Of a stretch of DNA of 64,000 bases, positions 33,690-41,998 are shown in pieces. The position numbers and the translations under genes were made by a program. Source of the DNA: Pseudomonadota bacterium (lineage in GTDB: Bacteria; Pseudomonadota; Gammaproteobacteria; Burkholderiales; Rhodocyclaceae); assembly GCA_018241665.1 (NCBI GenBank), contig JAFEDK010000019.1, positions 387,842-451,841 on the forward strand, in the 5' to 3' direction. Positions within the stretch are counted from its first letter, which is position 1. Each line of letters opens with the position of its first letter. The notes beneath the pieces were generated by a model. That model was not told the origin of the DNA, searched no databases, and saw only the letters and a program-made list of their open reading frames with translations.

Positions 33690-34658
33690 ATGCACGCCAT
33701 GCCGAACACCCAGACCTTCGACAAGAACGCCCTCATCTGCCTGTCTGCCGCCTTCCTCGCTGGCACGGCGGCCGTGTTGCCGAACAGTCTTGCGCAGACC
33801 CTCTGCACCGCCACCGCCGCCTTGTGTGCGCTGGTAGCTGGCCTGGGCCACCGCTCCGAGCAACGGCACATCCACCGGCAACTGCTCCCGAGGCTGCACG
33901 ACGAGCTGGCAAGCATGCAAACGGCCAACCAGGCCTTGCGCGTCGACCTGGAGAACGCACGCCAGACCCTGGCAACTGAGGTTGCCGCGGTGGGAGACTA
34001 TCCCCACAGCACCGCCCTCGCTGCCTCCATCGCCGATGCCACAGGCCTGGCAGCCGAACTGGGCGCGTCGGTGGAACAGGCGCTGGCCGACATGGCCAAC
34101 GCCAACCGCCTCGCCGAAGCCAGCGGCGCCCGGGTGGCGGCCGGGCGGAATCACATGGGCAGCGCGAAAACGGAGATCGAGCGCGCCGGCGAATGCCTCA
34201 TCAAGGTCCAGGCCGACCTGGACAGCCTCGCCGTCCAGTCCGGCCAGATTCCGGCCATCGTCGCGCTGATCACCCAGATCTCGGACCAGACCAACCTGCT
34301 GGCCCTCAACGCCGCCATCGAGGCAGCACGGGCCGGCGATGCCGGCCGCGGCTTTGCCGTGGTGGCCGACGAAGTGCGCAAGCTGGCCGAACAGGCCAAG
34401 GCTGCCAGCGACCGCATCGGCGCCATCGCCACGGAATTGCAGCACACCTCGTCGCTGGCCTCGGCATCGGCGCTCAGCGCGAGCACAGCGGTCGGTGCCG
34501 GGCGCAGGGCCACCGCCGAAGCCGAAGCGGCGATGCGGGCGATCCAGGACAGTGCCCGCGAGCGCGTCGCGGTGGTCACCCAGATCACCGAGGAGATCCG
34601 CAACCACCGGGACATCGGCCAGTCGCTGATGGTGGCGCTCGCCCGGGCCGAGGCCTGA
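33690..34658 (+). CDS. Membrane-anchored short methyl-accepting chemotaxis protein
   Basis: A 322-residue chemoreceptor-like protein. Two hydrophobic segments near residues 15-30 and 37-53 form a hairpin anchor without a periplasmic sensor domain. The cytoplasmic part is a coiled coil with the hairpin tip [20 protein letters not shown] and [18 protein letters not shown]. It lacks HAMP, CZB and PAS domains and is shorter than usual receptors. The ATG at 33690 is used; 33699 is equally possible. The upstream terminator and structured RNA suggest control at the leader. Confidence 0.82.
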   Translation: MHAMPNTQTFDKNALICLSAAFLAGTAAVLPNSLAQTLCTATAALCALVAGLGHRSEQRHIHRQLLPRLHDELASMQTANQALRVDLENARQTLATEVAAVGDYPHSTALAASIADATGLAAELGASVEQALADMANANRLAEASGARVAAGRNHMGSAKTEIERAGECLIKVQADLDSLAVQSGQIPAIVALITQISDQTNLLALNAAIEAARAGDAGRGFAVVADEVRKLAEQAKAASDRIGAIATELQHTSSLASASALSASTAVGAGRRATAEAEAAMRAIQDSARERVAVVTQITEEIRNHRDIGQSLMVALARAEA

Positions 34659-34670
34659 GCGGCGCCAGTG

Positions 34671-35438
34671 TCACGCCGCGCCGTTCGGGTTGCGGTGGGC
34701 CCAGCTGGTCATGCGCTTCTCGACGAAGGCGAACAGCTCGTACATCACGACACCCATCACGCCGATGACGATCAGCCCGGCAAACACCAGCGGCATGTTC
34801 ATCGACGAGCTGGCCGACATCATCAGGTAGCCGATGCCCAGGTTCGACGCCACCGTCTCGGCGATCACCGAGCCGACGAAGGCCAAGGTGATCGCCACCT
34901 TCAGGGACGCGAAGAAATACGGCATGGCCCGCGGCAGCCCGACCTTGGCGAGGATGTCGAGGCGCGAGGCGCCCAGCGAACGCAGCACATCTTCCAGCTC
35001 CGGCTCCAGCGTGGCGAGGCCGGTCGCCACGTTGACCACCACCGGGAAGAAGGAGATCAGGAAGGCAGTGAGGATGGCCGGCACCGTGCCGATGCCGAAC
35101 CACACCACCAGCACCGGCACGAAGGCCACCTTGGGGATCGAGTTGAAGCCGACCAGCAGCGGATACATGGCCCGGTAGAGCAGCGGCGACGAGCCCACCG
35201 CCATGCCGATCAGGAGGCCCACCAGCACCGCGATGGCGAAGCCGGCCAGCGTGGTGAGGAAGGTCTGGGTGGCGTGCATCATGATCGGCTCGAACTGCTC
35301 GACGCCCACATGCCACACCGCGCTGGGCGCCGGCAGCAGGAATTCGGGCACGTCGAAGCCGATGCAGATCAGCTCCCACAGCAGGAACATGCCGGCCACC
35401 ACCAGCCACGGGGCAGCCTTGACGAGATTGGGTTTCAT
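34671..35438 (-). CDS. ABC transporter permease, NitT/TauT family (NMT1-type importer)
   Basis: A 255-residue permease with about six transmembrane helices. The signature loop GASRLDILAKVGLPRAMPYF is the EAA motif that contacts the ATPase, and FNSIPKVAFVPVLVVWFG is typical of SsuC/TauC/ThiX relatives. The ATG at 35438 follows GAAAGG and starts 10 bp after the ATPase gene stop. It belongs to the three-gene importer reading leftward from 37.4 kb. Confidence 0.9.
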   Translation of the reverse strand: MKPNLVKAAPWLVVAGMFLLWELICIGFDVPEFLLPAPSAVWHVGVEQFEPIMMHATQTFLTTLAGFAIAVLVGLLIGMAVGSSPLLYRAMYPLLVGFNSIPKVAFVPVLVVWFGIGTVPAILTAFLISFFPVVVNVATGLATLEPELEDVLRSLGASRLDILAKVGLPRAMPYFFASLKVAITLAFVGSVIAETVASNLGIGYLMMSASSSMNMPLVFAGLIVIGVMGVVMYELFAFVEKRMTSWAHRNPNGAA

Positions 35439-35448
35439 GGCTGGCCTT

Positions 35449-36228
35449 TCAGGAAGCACGCACGCGGCCGATGTGCTCGCGCAGTTCGTGGACGTAGCCG
35501 GCGAAGGCATCGGTGTAGGTCACGTCCAGGTCGCGCGGACGCGGCAGGTCGATCTCCCGGCGCACCAGCACGCGGCCCGGCCGCTTGCTCATCACGTAAA
35601 CGGTGTCGGCGAGGAAGACCGCCTCGCGCAGGTCGTGGGTGACGAGGATTACCGTGAAGGGCTGCAGCTGCCACAGGTCGCGCAACATGCACCACAGCTC
35701 CTCGCGGGTGAAGGCATCCAGCGCGCCGAAGGGTTCGTCGAGCATCAGCAGGCGCGGCTGGTGGATCAGCGCGCGGCAGATCGACGCCCGCTGTTGCATG
35801 CCACCGGACAATTCCCACGGGAACTTGTCCTCGAAGCCCGCCAGGCCGACCCTGGCGAGCAGCTGGCGCGCCTCGGCCTCGTAGCGCGGACGCTCCTTCT
35901 TCAGCGTGGAGCGATAGGGCTCGACGATCTCCAACGGCAGCATCACGTTGTCGAGGGTCGTGCGCCAGGGCAGCAGGTTGGCGTTCTGGAAGGCCATGCC
36001 GACGATCTTCAGCGGCCCGCCGACCTGGCGACCGTCCACATAGACATAGCCACCAGACGGCATGCGCAGGCCGGAGATGAGCTTCATGAGGGTGGATTTG
36101 CCGCAGCCGGACGGGCCGACCACGGCGACGAACTCGCCCTCGCGGACGTCCAGGCTGACGTCCTCGATGGCCAGCGCACCACCCGGCGCGTAAGCGAGAT
36201 CGACGTTCTCGAATTTGACGAAGGACAT
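35449..36228 (-). CDS. ABC transporter ATPase, NitT/TauT family
   Basis: A 259-residue ATP-binding subunit. Walker A GPSGCGKST (about 39-47), Q-loop AFQNANLLPWRT, signature LSGGMQQRASI, Walker B LLMLDEPFGALD and the switch His in ILVTHDLREA are intact. It couples to the permease just downstream; a full dispersed repeat lies between it and the binding-protein gene upstream. Confidence 0.92.
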   Translation of the reverse strand: MSFVKFENVDLAYAPGGALAIEDVSLDVREGEFVAVVGPSGCGKSTLMKLISGLRMPSGGYVYVDGRQVGGPLKIVGMAFQNANLLPWRTTLDNVMLPLEIVEPYRSTLKKERPRYEAEARQLLARVGLAGFEDKFPWELSGGMQQRASICRALIHQPRLLMLDEPFGALDAFTREELWCMLRDLWQLQPFTVILVTHDLREAVFLADTVYVMSKRPGRVLVRREIDLPRPRDLDVTYTDAFAGYVHELREHIGRVRAS

Positions 36229-36249
36229 GGGTGTTTTCGGAGAGAAATT

Positions 36250-36316
36250 GTGGGGGCGAATTCATTCGCCCACAGTCTTTGAACGAGCAGCTGAGGGCGA
36301 ATGAATTCGCCCCCCA
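36250..36316. repeat. Dispersed palindromic repeat, full copy 5 (inside ABC operon)
   Basis: A 67-bp unit with perfect outer arms and the centre CAGTCTTTGAACGAGCAGCTG. It separates the binding-protein gene from the ATPase gene of the NMT1-type importer. Confidence 0.9.
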
Positions 36317-36341
36317 CTGAAGAAACCAGGAAGCAGCAGGC

Positions 36342-37382
36342 TTACAGGCTGCGCTCGGCCTTGGACGGCAGGAAGGTAGCGTTGAACAGCTCGGTGGCCG
36401 ACGGCACCTTGGGCAGCGCGTAGGCCTCGGCGGTCTCTGCCATCGAGCGCTTGAGGCGGTCCGGCGTCACCGCGCCGAGGCCGATCTGCTTCACTTCCGG
36501 CGTGACGATGCTCGACTCGATGGCCAGCTTCAGGCGGCGCGTTTCGAGGCCCGCGTCGATCAGCGGGTCGCGCTCCTTCACCGCCGGCACCGCCGCCTCC
36601 GGCTTTGCGATGGTCTCCTTCAGCGCCTTGTTGAAGGCGCGCAGGAAGCCCTCGATGGCCTTGGGTTTCTCGGCGATCAGCTTCGGGCTGGCGATGATCG
36701 CGTTGCCGTACAGCTCGACGCCGTGGTCCGGGTAGCGCAGCGCGACGATGTCGGCCGGCTTCACGCCGCGGGCTTCCAGGTTGAGCAGGCTGGTGAAGTA
36801 GAAGCCGGTGATGCCGTCCACGTCGCCGCGGGCCAGCAGCGTCTCGCGGATCGCCGGATCCACCGACTGCCACTTCACGGCGTCCACGCCCAGCTTGTTG
36901 GACTTGGCAAAGGCTGGCCAGGCCTTGCGGCCGGCGTCGAAGATCGGCGCGGCAAGGGTCTTGCCGGCCAGGTCTGCGGGCTTGGTAACCCCGCTCTTCT
37001 TCAAAGCGAATACCGCCGCCGGCGTGGCGTTGTACACCATGTACACCGCCTGGATCTTGGAGCCCGGCGTCTTCGCGTCGTATTCAACCAGCGCGTTGAA
37101 GTCGGCAAAACCCATCTCGTAGGCGCCGGTCGCTACGCGGGTCACCGCGCCGGCCGAGCCGTTGCCGGCGTCGATGGTCACGTCCAAGCCTTCGGCGGCA
37201 AAGTAACCCTTGCTCTTGGCGAGCAGGAAGGGCGCGGCCGGCCCTTCGAAGCGCCAGTCGAGGGTGAACTTGATCTTCACCGGCTCATCCGCAAGCGCGG
37301 ACGCGGGCAACAGGGGCACGGCAAGGGCGGCAAACCCGGCGGACAGAAGCAGGCGACGGGATGCGCTGAAAAGGTGCGGCAT
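36342..37382 (-). CDS. NMT1/Thi5-like ABC substrate-binding protein
   Basis: A 346-residue periplasmic binding protein with a signal peptide (SRRLLLSAGFAALAVPLLPA) and the NMT1/THI5-like fold: FTLDWRFEGPAAPFLLAKSK, GYFAAEGLDVTIDAGNG and ALRYPDHGVELYGNAIIAS. Homologues bind pyrimidine precursors of thiamine, other heterocycles or purines. The ATG at 37382 has CGGAG upstream; a longer form from 37466 would hide the signal peptide and run back through the promoter. A sigma-54 type promoter precedes it, suggesting nitrogen-controlled uptake of a nitrogen-rich ring compound; purines fit the surrounding genes. Confidence 0.85.
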   Translation of the reverse strand: MPHLFSASRRLLLSAGFAALAVPLLPASALADEPVKIKFTLDWRFEGPAAPFLLAKSKGYFAAEGLDVTIDAGNGSAGAVTRVATGAYEMGFADFNALVEYDAKTPGSKIQAVYMVYNATPAAVFALKKSGVTKPADLAGKTLAAPIFDAGRKAWPAFAKSNKLGVDAVKWQSVDPAIRETLLARGDVDGITGFYFTSLLNLEARGVKPADIVALRYPDHGVELYGNAIIASPKLIAEKPKAIEGFLRAFNKALKETIAKPEAAVPAVKERDPLIDAGLETRRLKLAIESSIVTPEVKQIGLGAVTPDRLKRSMAETAEAYALPKVPSATELFNATFLPSKAERSL

Positions 37383-37443
37383 GGGCAGAAACTCCGGGGA
37401 TGATTGGACGAGGACGTCGAATGGTGCGTCTCGGCCTGTTTCC

Positions 37444-37459
37444 GCAATCTCCATGCCAA
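37444..37459 (-). promoter_or_regulatory. Sigma-54 (-24/-12) promoter of the NMT1-type importer
   Basis: On the minus strand TTGGCATG-GAGA-TTGC, with GG and GC exactly ten bases apart, against the consensus YTGGCACG-N4-TTGC. Only one base of the -24 element deviates (T for C). The GC of -12 is about 61 bp before the ATG. Confidence 0.7.
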
Positions 37460-37551
37460 TTTTCAAGCCATTGATTTTATTATCTTTAAATCCTCACAAC
37501 GGAATACCCCCGGATTCAGGCCGGAATCTCGCCGGAAAAGCCGCCAGAATA

Positions 37552-37568
37552 CGCCCCCGCATGGTGCA
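37552..37568 (-). promoter_or_regulatory. Possible NtrC enhancer site
   Basis: On the minus strand TGCACC-ATGCG-GGGGCG, compared with the NtrC consensus TGCACC-N5-GGTGCA: one perfect and one degenerate half-site. It lies about 100 bp upstream of the -24/-12 element, a usual enhancer distance. Confidence 0.45.
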
Positions 37569-37643
37569 AAACGCCTGTTCGCGCACTCTCCGCGTGCATT
37601 CCAAAAACATATACATAACAACAAAGATTCTTTATTTTCAAAT

Positions 37644-37686
37644 GGATATACACCATCAACTATATCCTTTCGGTGATGATGGATAT
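37644..37686. promoter_or_regulatory. Three GGATAT half-sites before the Tsx-like gene
   Basis: GGATATA (37644-37650), its inverted copy TATATCC (37661-37667) and GGATAT again (37681-37686) alternate in an AT-rich stretch 107 bp and more before the porin start. The regular spacing (17 and 20 bp between starts) suggests an operator array for an unknown regulator. The whole gap 37383-37792 otherwise contains only the divergent sigma-54 promoter and no gene. Confidence 0.4.
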
Positions 37687-37792
37687 CGCCATGCCCATAG
37701 CGGGCTCCTGCTAGATTCGGCTCCAAGGCGTCACCGTGCCTAGCCACGCGGACCACCTGCAGATCCCCGAATCGACCCAATCAGGAGCCACC

Positions 37793-38656
37793 ATGAAGTT
37801 CTCCCAGAAGACGATCCTCGCCGCCTCCGTCCTTGCTGCCTGTGCTGGCACGGCCGGCGCCGCCGAGTGGAGCGACACCTCCATCGGCTATCGCTACGGC
37901 ACCAAGTTCGCCGAGCCGTTCGAAAGCAACAGCATCAACAAGAGCATCGTCAATCTGACCCACGCCAGTGGCTACAAGTACGGCACCAACTTCTTCAACG
38001 CCGACCTGCTGATGGCCGACAGCAAGGACCCGGCCGCGCCGGGCTCGAAGTCCGGCTCCCAGGAGATCTACATCGTCTACCGGCACACGCTCGATCTCGG
38101 CAAAATCACCGGTCAGAACTTCAAGTTCGGCCCGGTGCGCGGTCTCGGCCTGACTGGCGGCTTCGACGTGAACACCAAGAACGACGCCGGCTACAACTCC
38201 CGCAAGCGCATGGTTGTCGCCGGCCCGACGCTGATGATGGACGTCCCCGGTTTCCTCAACGTGAGCCTGCTCTACCTGTGGGAAAGCAACGCCCCCTACA
38301 GCAAGTTCTCCGGTACCCAGACCGAGCGCTACAGCTACGACGTCCACCCGATGCTGACCGCCGCCTGGGGCATCCCCTTCAATCTGGGCCCGGTCCCCTT
38401 GTCCTTCGAAGGCTTCGCCAACTTCATCGCCAGCAAGGGGCAGAACGAGTTCGGCGGCGGCACCAAGCCGGAAACCAACATCGACATGCAGGTGATGTAC
38501 GACGTCAGCCCGCACATCGGCGCCGCCAAGAACACCTTCAAGGCCGGCCTGGAATACCAGTACTGGCGCAACAAGTTCGGCAACGATCACACCAAGGCCG
38601 CCGGCGACGGCGCCTTCGCCAAGACCCCGATGGTGCGCGTCGAATACCACTTCTGA
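37793..38656 (+). CDS. Tsx-like nucleoside-specific outer-membrane channel
   Basis: A 287-residue outer-membrane protein with signal peptide (MKFSQKTILAASVLAACAGT to AGAA), beta-barrel strands and a C-terminal Phe (VRVEYHF) as BamA signal. The opening DTSIGYRYGTKFAEPF and later GLGLTGGFDVNTKNDAGYNS are typical of the Tsx/OmpK family, which passes nucleosides across the outer membrane. The ATG at 37793 has AGGAG at a good distance. Its divergence from a nitrogen-regulated importer and the purine genes nearby support nucleoside or base uptake. Confidence 0.8.
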   Translation: MKFSQKTILAASVLAACAGTAGAAEWSDTSIGYRYGTKFAEPFESNSINKSIVNLTHASGYKYGTNFFNADLLMADSKDPAAPGSKSGSQEIYIVYRHTLDLGKITGQNFKFGPVRGLGLTGGFDVNTKNDAGYNSRKRMVVAGPTLMMDVPGFLNVSLLYLWESNAPYSKFSGTQTERYSYDVHPMLTAAWGIPFNLGPVPLSFEGFANFIASKGQNEFGGGTKPETNIDMQVMYDVSPHIGAAKNTFKAGLEYQYWRNKFGNDHTKAAGDGAFAKTPMVRVEYHF

Positions 38657-38667
38657 GCACACACCAA

Positions 38668-38735
38668 GTGGGGGCGAATTCATTCGCCCGCGGACTGCAG
38701 ACAGGCAGCGGAAGGGCGAATGAATTCGCCCCCAC
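38668..38735. repeat. Dispersed palindromic repeat, full copy 6 (after the Tsx-like gene)
   Basis: A 68-bp unit with perfect outer arms and centre CGCGGACTGCAGACAGGCAG. It begins 11 bp after the porin stop codon and is followed by a true terminator. Confidence 0.9.
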
Positions 38736-38754
38736 GAGTCACCCCCACAGACGC

Positions 38755-38786
38755 AAAAAAGCCAACCCCGCGGGGTTGGCTTTTTT
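38755..38786. terminator. Bidirectional terminator between the Tsx-like gene and dctA
   Basis: A6-GCCAACCCC-GCGGGGTTGGC-T6: a perfect inverted repeat flanked by A6 and T6, serving both converging genes. Confidence 0.92.
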
Positions 38787-38804
38787 GCTGTGGAGAAAAC
38801 CGGA

Positions 38805-40106
38805 TCAGGCGGAAGCGGCAGCCAGCGGCTTGTCGCCGTTCGGTGCGTCGTCGAGCGCGCCGTTAAGGGCCTTGTCCATCCGCTCCATGTCCAGCTCGTT
38901 CTCGGAGCGGGACACCACCACGGTGGCGACGGCATTGCCGATGATGTTGGTCAGCGCACGGGCTTCGCTCATGAAGCGGTCGATGCCGAGGATCAGCGCC
39001 ATGCCGGCCACCGGGATGGTCGGGACCACGGCCAGCGTGGAGGCCAGGGTGATGAAGCCGGCACCGGTGATGCCGCTGGCGCCCTTGGAGGTCAGCATCG
39101 CCACCACCAGGATGGTCATTTCCTGGGCCAGAGTCAGCTCGGTGTTGGTGGCCTGAGCGATGAACAGGGCCGCCATCGTCATGTAGATGTTGGTGCCGTC
39201 CAGGTTGAAGGAGTAGCCGGTGGGCACCACCAGGCCAACCACGGAGCGGGCGCAGCCCATCTTCTCGAGCTTCTGCATCAACTTGGGCAGGGCGGACTCG
39301 GAGGACGAGGTGCCCAGCACGATCAGCAGCTCTTCACGGATGTAGCGGATGAACTTGAAGATGCTGAAGCCGGTGTAGCGGGCGATGGAGCCCAGCACGA
39401 TGACGATGAACAGGATGCAGGTGAGGTAGAAGGAACCCATCAGCTTGGCCATCGGGATCAGGGAGGCCACGCCGTACTTGCCGATCGTGAAGGCCATCGC
39501 GCCAAAGGCACCCAGCGGAGCGAGCTTCATCACGGTATTGACGATGCCGAACATCACGTGGGAGATCTGCTCGACGAAGTCGAAGACCGGCTTGCCCTTC
39601 TCACCCATCGCGGCCAGCGAGAAACCGAACAGGATGGCCAGCAGCAGCACCTGCAGGATGTCGCCCTTGGCGAAGGCATCGACGAAGGTGCTCGGGATAA
39701 TGTTGAGGATGAACTCCACCGTGCTCTGGGCGTGGGCCTTGGCCGTGAAATCGGCAATGGCCTTGGTGTCCAGGGTCTTAACGTCGGCGTTGAAGCCGGC
39801 GCCCGGCGTCGCCACGTTGGCCACCACCAGGCCGATCAGCAGCGCGAAGGTGGACACGATCTCGAAGTACAGCAGGGCCTTGCCGCCGACGCGACCAACC
39901 TTCTTCATGTCCTGCATGCCGGCGATGCCGTGCACAACGGTACAGAAGATCACCGGCGCGATGATCATCTTGACGAGCTTGATGAAGCCGTCGCCAAGGG
40001 GTTTCAGATCGACCCCCAGCTTGGGCTCGAAGTACCCCAGCAGCACGCCGCAGGCGATGGCGAACAGCACCTGCACGTACAGAACCTTGTAGAACGGCTT
40101 CTTCAT
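38805..40106 (-). CDS. dctA: C4-dicarboxylate:cation symporter DctA
   Basis: A 433-residue member of the DAACS family taking up succinate, fumarate and malate. Conserved motifs are [13 protein letters not shown] (re-entrant loop 1), [16 protein letters not shown], and [19 protein letters not shown] with [16 protein letters not shown]. Length and helices are normal. It starts with ATG at 40106, preceded by GGAG; a TATATA -10-like box is about 20 bp further upstream. Three phased ATTGTG repeats lie in the leader. Confidence 0.95.
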   Translation of the reverse strand: MKKPFYKVLYVQVLFAIACGVLLGYFEPKLGVDLKPLGDGFIKLVKMIIAPVIFCTVVHGIAGMQDMKKVGRVGGKALLYFEIVSTFALLIGLVVANVATPGAGFNADVKTLDTKAIADFTAKAHAQSTVEFILNIIPSTFVDAFAKGDILQVLLLAILFGFSLAAMGEKGKPVFDFVEQISHVMFGIVNTVMKLAPLGAFGAMAFTIGKYGVASLIPMAKLMGSFYLTCILFIVIVLGSIARYTGFSIFKFIRYIREELLIVLGTSSSESALPKLMQKLEKMGCARSVVGLVVPTGYSFNLDGTNIYMTMAALFIAQATNTELTLAQEMTILVVAMLTSKGASGITGAGFITLASTLAVVPTIPVAGMALILGIDRFMSEARALTNIIGNAVATVVVSRSENELDMERMDKALNGALDDAPNGDKPLAAASA

Positions 40107-40173
40107 GACGGTTAATCTCCGGTGTTATATAGGACTATGAGACGAACAATAGATCCCTCACCGAAGCCCCGAA

Positions 40174-40209
40174 ATTGTGTCCTCCCCCATTGTGGACGGC
40201 CCTATTGTG
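40174..40209. promoter_or_regulatory. Three ATTGTG repeats at exact 15-bp spacing upstream of dctA
   Basis: ATTGTG occurs at 40174, 40189 and 40204; the last two extend to ATTGTGGA. On the dctA strand this reads as CACAAT direct repeats at a constant 15-bp step, about 70-105 bp before the dctA start. Such phased direct repeats suit a response-regulator array. Confidence 0.45.
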
Positions 40210-40244
40210 GATGTCCGTAATAGGCCAAGCCCCTCCGACGGGGG

Positions 40245-40952
40245 TCAGTCTGGCACAACGACCGCCAGTCGCCGCCCGAGGACAATGCCTTCCGGCGTAA
40301 CCTCGCCCCCCAGCGCGAACACCTCGACGCCCTGCGCCAGCGCCTCACGGAGTGCCCGCCCGTAGGCCGGATCGATGTGGTCCGCGGGTCGCACCTCGTC
40401 CACGTCACCGCGCTGCACGCAGAAGACCAGCGCCGCCCGGTGGCCGCCCGCCACCATCGCGCTCATCTCGCGCAGATGCTTGGTGCCGCGCGTCGTCACC
40501 GCATCCGGGAAGAAAGCCACGCGCCCATCCACCGCGGCGGTGACGTTCTTGACCTCCACGTAGCAGGCGGGCCGGCCGCTCTCCTGCAGCAAAAGATCGA
40601 TACGGCTGCCCTCGCCATACTTCACCTCCGGGCGGATCGTTCCATAGCCGGCCAGCTCCGGCAGCACGCCGGCCTCGATCGCCTCCCGCACCAGGCCGTT
40701 GCTGCGCCCGGTATGCACGCCGACCACGCAGCCCGGCGCCACCTCCACCAGTTCCCAGGTCCATTTGAGCTTGCGCGCCGGATTGTCCGCCGGCGACAGC
40801 CACACCCTGCTGCCCGGCGTCTTGCAGCCGAGCATCGAGCCGGTATTAGGGCAGTGGGCGGTCACCAGCCCGGCATCGGTTTCGACATCGGCCAGGAAAC
40901 GCTGATAACGCCGTACGAGACGGCCTTCGACAAGCGGATGAGGGAAGCGCAT
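40245..40952 (-). CDS. sfsA: DNA/RNA nuclease SfsA
   Basis: A 235-residue SfsA (sugar fermentation stimulation) protein. The N-terminal OB-like part contains [12 protein letters not shown], and the C-terminal nuclease-like part has GSRIDLLLQ and [10 protein letters not shown], matching the D..ExK restriction fold; [11 protein letters not shown] and [11 protein letters not shown] are also family-typical. The physiological role is unclear; the name reflects an E. coli phenotype. Confidence 0.93.
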   Translation of the reverse strand: MRFPHPLVEGRLVRRYQRFLADVETDAGLVTAHCPNTGSMLGCKTPGSRVWLSPADNPARKLKWTWELVEVAPGCVVGVHTGRSNGLVREAIEAGVLPELAGYGTIRPEVKYGEGSRIDLLLQESGRPACYVEVKNVTAAVDGRVAFFPDAVTTRGTKHLREMSAMVAGGHRAALVFCVQRGDVDEVRPADHIDPAYGRALREALAQGVEVFALGGEVTPEGIVLGRRLAVVVPD

Positions 40953-41133
40953 GGTGAATAAATGGCCATAAAGGATGCGGTCATCAGCCTGTCCGCATGG
41001 AAAAAATCACATCGCAAGGGGCACGAATTCGTGCCGCCGCCGTATCATGCCCCTAGAAGGCAAGCGTGGTGCGGCTTTGCGCCGGATCACCCATTACAAC
41101 CCGCCGAACAACGACAGCCAACAACACCAAGCC

Positions 41134-41817
41134 ATGCGCGATCCTTCCCCAGCGGCGGCCAGCGAGCTGCCCGACTATCTCCGCGAAACCTATACCTGGG
41201 CCTATCTCGACCACCGCACCGTGCCCTGGCTGGACCGGCCGGTGGTGGTATCGGCGATCCTGTGGGGCAACGCCAGCCGCCTGATGGACAGCGCCGTGCG
41301 GGAATTCAGCCCCGGCCAGCGGGTGCTGCAGGCAGCGGCGGTGTATGGCGATTTTTCGCCGCGCCTGGCCCGCCAGCTCGGTGACGAAGGCCAGCTGACG
41401 GTGCTCGACGTGGCGCCGATCCAGATCGCCAACACCCGGCGCAAGCTCGCTCCCTGGCCCCACGCCCACGCCCAGGTCGCCGACCTCACCGAGCCGGTGG
41501 GCGCCACCTTCGACGCCGCCTGTTGCTTCTTCCTGCTCCACGAAGTCCCGCCCCACGCGCGCCGGCGCATCGTCGCCAACCTGCTGGCGGCGGTCGAACC
41601 GGGTGGCAAGATCGTCTTCGTGGACTACCACCAGCCGCGCTGGTGGCACCCGATGGGGCCGATCATGGCACTGGTGTTCCGCTACCTGGAACCCTTCGCC
41701 AACTCCCTGCTGGCCGACTCGATCGACAGCCTGGTGCCGGAATGCGCCGACTTCGAATGGCGCAAGGAAACCTGTTTCGGCGGGCTGTACCAGAAGGTGG
41801 TGGGCATCCGGCGCTGA
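41134..41817 (+). CDS. rquA: Rhodoquinone biosynthesis protein RquA
   Basis: A 227-residue methyltransferase-like enzyme that converts ubiquinone to rhodoquinone by introducing the amino group from SAM. RquA signatures are present throughout: YLRETYTWAYLDHRTV, ILWGN (42-46), the altered motif I with VYGDF (70-74) in place of GxGxG, LDVAPIQIANTRRK, CCFFLLHEVP, GGKIVFVDYH, VFRYLEPFA and FGGLYQKVVG. The ATG at 41134 is used; an open frame back to 40975 lacks homologous sequence. Rhodoquinone supports fumarate reduction in low oxygen. It stands alone, 181 bp from sfsA. Confidence 0.9.
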   Translation: MRDPSPAAASELPDYLRETYTWAYLDHRTVPWLDRPVVVSAILWGNASRLMDSAVREFSPGQRVLQAAAVYGDFSPRLARQLGDEGQLTVLDVAPIQIANTRRKLAPWPHAHAQVADLTEPVGATFDAACCFFLLHEVPPHARRRIVANLLAAVEPGGKIVFVDYHQPRWWHPMGPIMALVFRYLEPFANSLLADSIDSLVPECADFEWRKETCFGGLYQKVVGIRR

Positions 41818-41846
41818 GGCTCCTCCCGCCCTGACAGCGATGGGAT

Positions 41847-41868
41847 GGGCGAATGAATTCGCCCCTAC
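41847..41868. repeat. Dispersed repeat, single right arm
   Basis: One right arm (GGGCGAATGAATTCGCCCCT plus AC) 30 bp after rquA and 24 bp before a full copy. Confidence 0.8.
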
Positions 41869-41891
41869 GGGAGACCGGGGGGAGCGATTCC

Positions 41892-41975
41892 GTGGGGGCG
41901 AATTCATTCGCCCGCGGACTTCCTTCGAGCACGACACCTACCCCAGTGGAGTTGGGCGAATGAATTCGCCGCCAC
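41892..41975. repeat. Dispersed palindromic repeat, full copy 7 (longer centre)
   Basis: An 84-bp unit: usual left arm, a centre about 17 bp longer than in other copies (it starts CGCGGACTTCC and contains CTACCCCAGTGG), and a right arm with one substitution (GCCGCCAC). It lies between the convergent rquA and cobalamin genes. Confidence 0.85.
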
Positions 41976-41998
41976 AGGATGGCCCCTGTGGCAGGACA

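Noticed and set aside
6400-41975. CRISPR array
   Set aside because: Copies are spread over 36 kb, not tandem, and the units are palindromic with variable centres; no cas genes are present.
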